Assembly (NCBI GenBank): GCA_028287895.1
Contig: JAQBOV010000055.1
Span: forward strand, 1-64,000
DNA from: Mucilaginibacter sp.
GTDB lineage: Bacteria; Bacteroidota; Bacteroidia; Sphingobacteriales; Sphingobacteriaceae
Length of the DNA stretch: 64,000 bases
Direction of reading: 5' to 3'
A program made the position numbers and the translations under genes. Every line of letters starts with the position of its first letter. Position 1 is the stretch's first letter. Shown here one piece after another: positions 60,790 through 64,000 of this stretch. The notes beneath the pieces are model-generated. The model was not told the DNA's origin, ran no database searches, and saw nothing but the letters and a program-made list of their open reading frames with translations.

Positions 60790-61545
60790 TTATTGACTAG
60801 TGTCTAATTCATCTTGCAGATTATTGCTTAAATTATCTGCGTTAACTTGTTTACTCTCGTCAATTAGTGTACGTGTGTCAGCTGGATCAACATTTAACTG
60901 CAGATAATTCTGAATGTCGTTAACCGGTATTGCGGACAACGATTTATGTAAAAAAGAACTGTTATGATCCCGAACCACATTGTTGCTGTTCTGACTTAAA
61001 AATATGGTTGCACCTACTGCTAAAGTAAGGCAGGCTGCGGTGGCATATTTAAAGGCAGACGATGCCAATAATTGCCTGATAACCCCAGTCCGTTTTATAA
61101 CCTCCTGTTTTTTGTTTTCCTGAAGGTTAGTTGTTTTGTTTAATATATTTTCAGTAAGCTGGCCAAAATAATCATGCGGAACGGTAAATGCTTCAGATGG
61201 TTCGCTTAAAGCCTCCCCCACTATGATCCGGCTTTGTATCTGCCGGCTTAAATCATCAAAGTAATTTTCCGGCACGGTAAGACCCATACTTTCTTTAGCT
61301 AAAGCATCTTCAATCTTTATCCGGGAGTTGATATTGTTGCCAAGTTCATCAAAATAATTCTCAGGCACAGTAAAGCCCTGTTCGGAAGAGCCATTGTTTA
61401 TTTCATTTAACTTAATAAATGACACGATCTGCTGCTCCGACTCATTAAAATAACCTTCCGGCACTGTAAACGGGCTGTTTGGATTAACCTGTTTAAGTGA
61501 CATATAATCATTTAGCCATTCCCTATTTCCTCTATCGCTGTTCAT
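60790..61545 (-). CDS. Membrane protein with four tandem TVPxxYF repeats, encoded downstream of an ECF sigma factor
   Basis: FTVPEGYF / FTVPENYF / LTVPENYF / FTVPHDYF at aa 26, 58, 89, 120; single TM YATAACLTLAVGATIFL. Confidence 0.75.
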   Translation of the reverse strand: MNSDRGNREWLNDYMSLKQVNPNSPFTVPEGYFNESEQQIVSFIKLNEINNGSSEQGFTVPENYFDELGNNINSRIKIEDALAKESMGLTVPENYFDDLSRQIQSRIIVGEALSEPSEAFTVPHDYFGQLTENILNKTTNLQENKKQEVIKRTGVIRQLLASSAFKYATAACLTLAVGATIFLSQNSNNVVRDHNSSFLHKSLSAIPVNDIQNYLQLNVDPADTRTLIDESKQVNADNLSNNLQDELDTSQ

Positions 61546-61595
61546 ATCGTTATATAGATGAAACTCATGTCCAAAGGTTTAAAATAAATTTAAAA

Positions 61596-62150
61596 TTAAT
61601 CTCTCGATAATAAAAACGATTCAATTTTTTTAACCGCCAGGTGGAAAGATGCTTTTAATGCGCCAACGCTCGTTCCCAGCACCTGGGACATCTCTTCGTA
61701 TTTCATGTCATCATAATATTTCATATTAAACACCAACCGCTGTTTTTCGGGCAGGGTTAAAATGGCCTGCTGCAATTTCAGCTGAGCCTGGTCACCATTG
61801 AAATAGGTCGAATCGGCTAAAGTGTCAGCCAGTTCATAGGCCACATCATCCAGGGGGATATTATTTTTCTGCTTCTTCTTGTTCAGGAAGGTGATACATT
61901 CGTTTGTTGCGATGCGGTACATCCAGGTGTACAATTGTGCGTCACTACGAAAGCCGGGAAGATTCTTCCATATTTTAACAAACGTATCCTGTATCAAGTC
62001 ATCCGCGTCGTCATGATCAATTACCATGCGGCGAACATGCCAATAAAGCTTTTGCTGGTATTTTTTTAGTAGCAGGTTAAAAGCTTCATTCCGGGTTTTT
62101 TCATCCTGGAATTTGCGTAATATTTCTGCATCATCAACCTGTACCGACAT
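61596..62150 (-). CDS. ECF-family RNA polymerase sigma factor
   Basis: DADDLIQDTFVKIWKNLPGFRSDAQLYTWMYRIATNECITFLNKKK; sigma-4 region LPEKQRLVFNMKYYDDMKYEEMSQVLGTSVGALKASFHLAVKKI. Confidence 0.94.
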   Translation of the reverse strand: MSVQVDDAEILRKFQDEKTRNEAFNLLLKKYQQKLYWHVRRMVIDHDDADDLIQDTFVKIWKNLPGFRSDAQLYTWMYRIATNECITFLNKKKQKNNIPLDDVAYELADTLADSTYFNGDQAQLKLQQAILTLPEKQRLVFNMKYYDDMKYEEMSQVLGTSVGALKASFHLAVKKIESFLLSRD

Positions 62151-62204
62151 GTATTGTACTTATATTTTATCTGTAATAACGGCGAAAATAGGCATAATTT
62201 TCTT

Positions 62205-62666
62205 TTATTGTAACAAATCAATTACTTGTTGCGATGAGTTTTTAGTATCGACCTTATCGATCACTTTAGTGATCATACCGTTTGCGTCTATTAAAAAAGT
62301 AGTTCGTGCGGTGCCCATATACTTTTTGCCATACATGTTTTTTTCTACCCAAAGACCATAAGCGTCAACAATTTGTTTATCCGGATCTGCTATAAGCGGG
62401 AAAGGCAGGCTGTATTTGCTTTCGAATTTTTTATGCGATTGTTCATCGTCAGTACTTACTCCAATTACCGCAAATCCTTTTCCAAGCAGCGATTGATAAT
62501 GATCGCGAAAGCTGCATGCTTCCGCAGTACAACCGGGGGTATCGTCCTTTGGGTAAAAATACAGGATCACATTTTTGCCTTTAAAATCGGAAAGGGAAAC
62601 GGTTTTGCCATTCTGGTCCTTAGCAGTGAAATCCGGGGCTTTATCGCCTTCTTTTGGTTTTGCCAT
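62205..62666 (-). CDS. bcp: Thioredoxin-dependent thiol peroxidase (Bcp/PrxQ)
   Basis: YFYPKDDTPGCTAEACSFRDHY. Confidence 0.95.
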   Translation of the reverse strand: MAKPKEGDKAPDFTAKDQNGKTVSLSDFKGKNVILYFYPKDDTPGCTAEACSFRDHYQSLLGKGFAVIGVSTDDEQSHKKFESKYSLPFPLIADPDKQIVDAYGLWVEKNMYGKKYMGTARTTFLIDANGMITKVIDKVDTKNSSQQVIDLLQ

Positions 62667-62667
62667 A

Positions 62668-64000
62668 TTATTTGAAAAAATATGCAGTAAATTGTGAAAT
62701 GTTGTTCTTATTATCGGTAACCGTTAAGTCAAATATATGTTTACCAGGGGTCGTATTCTTATCAAATTTATAACTTAACAGCTTAGTTTTATAATCCCAG
62801 TCCATCAGCACCCATTTGCCATCAATTTTGCCGGCATAGCTTTTTACACCCGACAGATTATCTCCAATTTTCAGGGTGATGCGCTGCAGTCTGGCCATAT
62901 TACTTCCGTTTTTAATATTTAAAGGGTGGATGACGGGCGGCACGGTGTCCAGCTTGATATAATAATCGCCGAATGTGCGTGCACTGGCTTTAATGTAGCC
63001 TTCATCATAGGTGCCACCTTGGCAGACACCTTCGGTATTTACGATTACGGCTTTATCGGTATAATTACCTATTCTGTTATCGGGTTTTATCCATAATTCA
63101 TAGCTATCATTGATTGGGGTAAAGCGGTTGTGTATGCGATGAACGGCTGAAAAAGCACCCGGCTTTTCAGGCAGCGTTGCATAGGTGAAACTCAGATCAT
63201 CGTAAAGGTTTCCGGCCGGCACCACCACTTTTACCTGATCATTGCTGAATTCGTTCTGACGATCATAATGAAAAACGGTAGTATTGGTCGAAGCGGGCGC
63301 CAGCAGGGTTTTAGCAGGAGAGGATTTTACCTTCAATTTTAATGAGGACGTATTGCCGGCGATATCCTTTACGACGTACTCCAGCTCATGTACGGCATCG
63401 TCATTAAAGTTGATCACCCCACGGGATACTGATAGCGGATAAAGCGATATTTTGCTGCCTGGCAATAGGAAACATTTTTGTATAAACCTGTGTGAGCTTA
63501 AAAATACAGGATAGTCAATGTAAGCATTGATCGCATGCGTTTGGTCAAAGGCAAAGCGCTCGGCAGCGAAGGCATAAACCGTTGTTCCATCCAGTTTTAA
63601 CTCGATCGAATAGATGCCGTTATGGTTTGACGAGGTGCTGTTTACATCCGTGGCAACGATACCGAACCCGGTCTGTCCGCTTGCATAAATAACCTGGGGC
63701 TTGGTTAAACGATAGTGTCCTGCCGAGCCCGTTACTGCCATAAATTGCCGGGGCGTCTTTTCACTGAACGGGCCGCCAGCGAGGTGGTAGATACATATTG
63801 TGCCCAGCGTAGGGGGAACCCGGTCAGGTATGGTTAAACCAAAAAGCTGCGGATTGATGGTTTGTTCTGTTTCCGTGTCCCTGATCTCGAAATGAAGGTG
63901 CGGCCCCGCCGAAGCACCAGCATTACCGGACCATGCGATCACATCGTCCTTGCAAACCCGTGCCTGGAACGGCAGCAGATTAAAGTCTACCTCGAAGCTT
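62668..64000 (-). CDS. M23-family metallopeptidase (LytM), N-terminus beyond the window
   Basis: Frame continues past the annotated start to the window edge; DDVIAWSGNAGASAGPHLHFEIRDTETEQTINPQ motif. Confidence 0.9.
   Translation of the reverse strand, partial: SFEVDFNLLPFQARVCKDDVIAWSGNAGASAGPHLHFEIRDTETEQTINPQLFGLTIPDRVPPTLGTICIYHLAGGPFSEKTPRQFMAVTGSAGHYRLTKPQVIYASGQTGFGIVATDVNSTSSNHNGIYSIELKLDGTTVYAFAAERFAFDQTHAINAYIDYPVFLSSHRFIQKCFLLPGSKISLYPLSVSRGVINFNDDAVHELEYVVKDIAGNTSSLKLKVKSSPAKTLLAPASTNTTVFHYDRQNEFSNDQVKVVVPAGNLYDDLSFTYATLPEKPGAFSAVHRIHNRFTPINDSYELWIKPDNRIGNYTDKAVIVNTEGVCQGGTYDEGYIKASARTFGDYYIKLDTVPPVIHPLNIKNGSNMARLQRITLKIGDNLSGVKSYAGKIDGKWVLMDWDYKTKLLSYKFDKNTTPGKHIFDLTVTDNKNNISQFTAYFFK

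Overview
64 kb Bacteroidota chromosomal window, Sphingobacteriaceae/Mucilaginibacter-like judging by protein styles and TAnnTTTG promoters. It contains: (i) the end of a glycan locus (GT fragment, GDP-fucose synthase, dTDP-rhamnose genes rfbC/D/A); (ii) a small accessory islet at about 3.9-6.4 kb, with a HEPN-domain protein that has a duplicated N-terminal module, a divergent XRE regulator, and an N-terminally truncated coding remnant absent from the ORF track; (iii) a housekeeping block (miaA, cca, tsaC-like, GT9, dapD); (iv) an AT-rich Wzx/Wzy-type exopolysaccharide locus at about 12.7-33.7 kb with an antisense beta-helix protein inside it; (v) core genes (OmpH/Skp, gyrB, TamB/TamA-like pair, dnaE, trxA); (vi) a GH130 / GT4 / GT4-plus-helical-domain module; (vii) a GMC oxidoreductase with a CX2CX2CX3C motif plus a gluconate-2-dehydrogenase-subunit-3-like partner; (viii) an ECF sigma operon whose second gene has four tandem 'TVPxxYF' repeats; (ix) bcp and a truncated M23 peptidase. 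No CRISPR array, rRNA, tRNA or transposase was recognised. The best candidates for something undescribed are the HEPN/XRE islet, the TVPxxYF-repeat ECF partner, the GH130/GT module and the Cys-rich GMC enzyme. All function calls come from reading the sequence without database searches.
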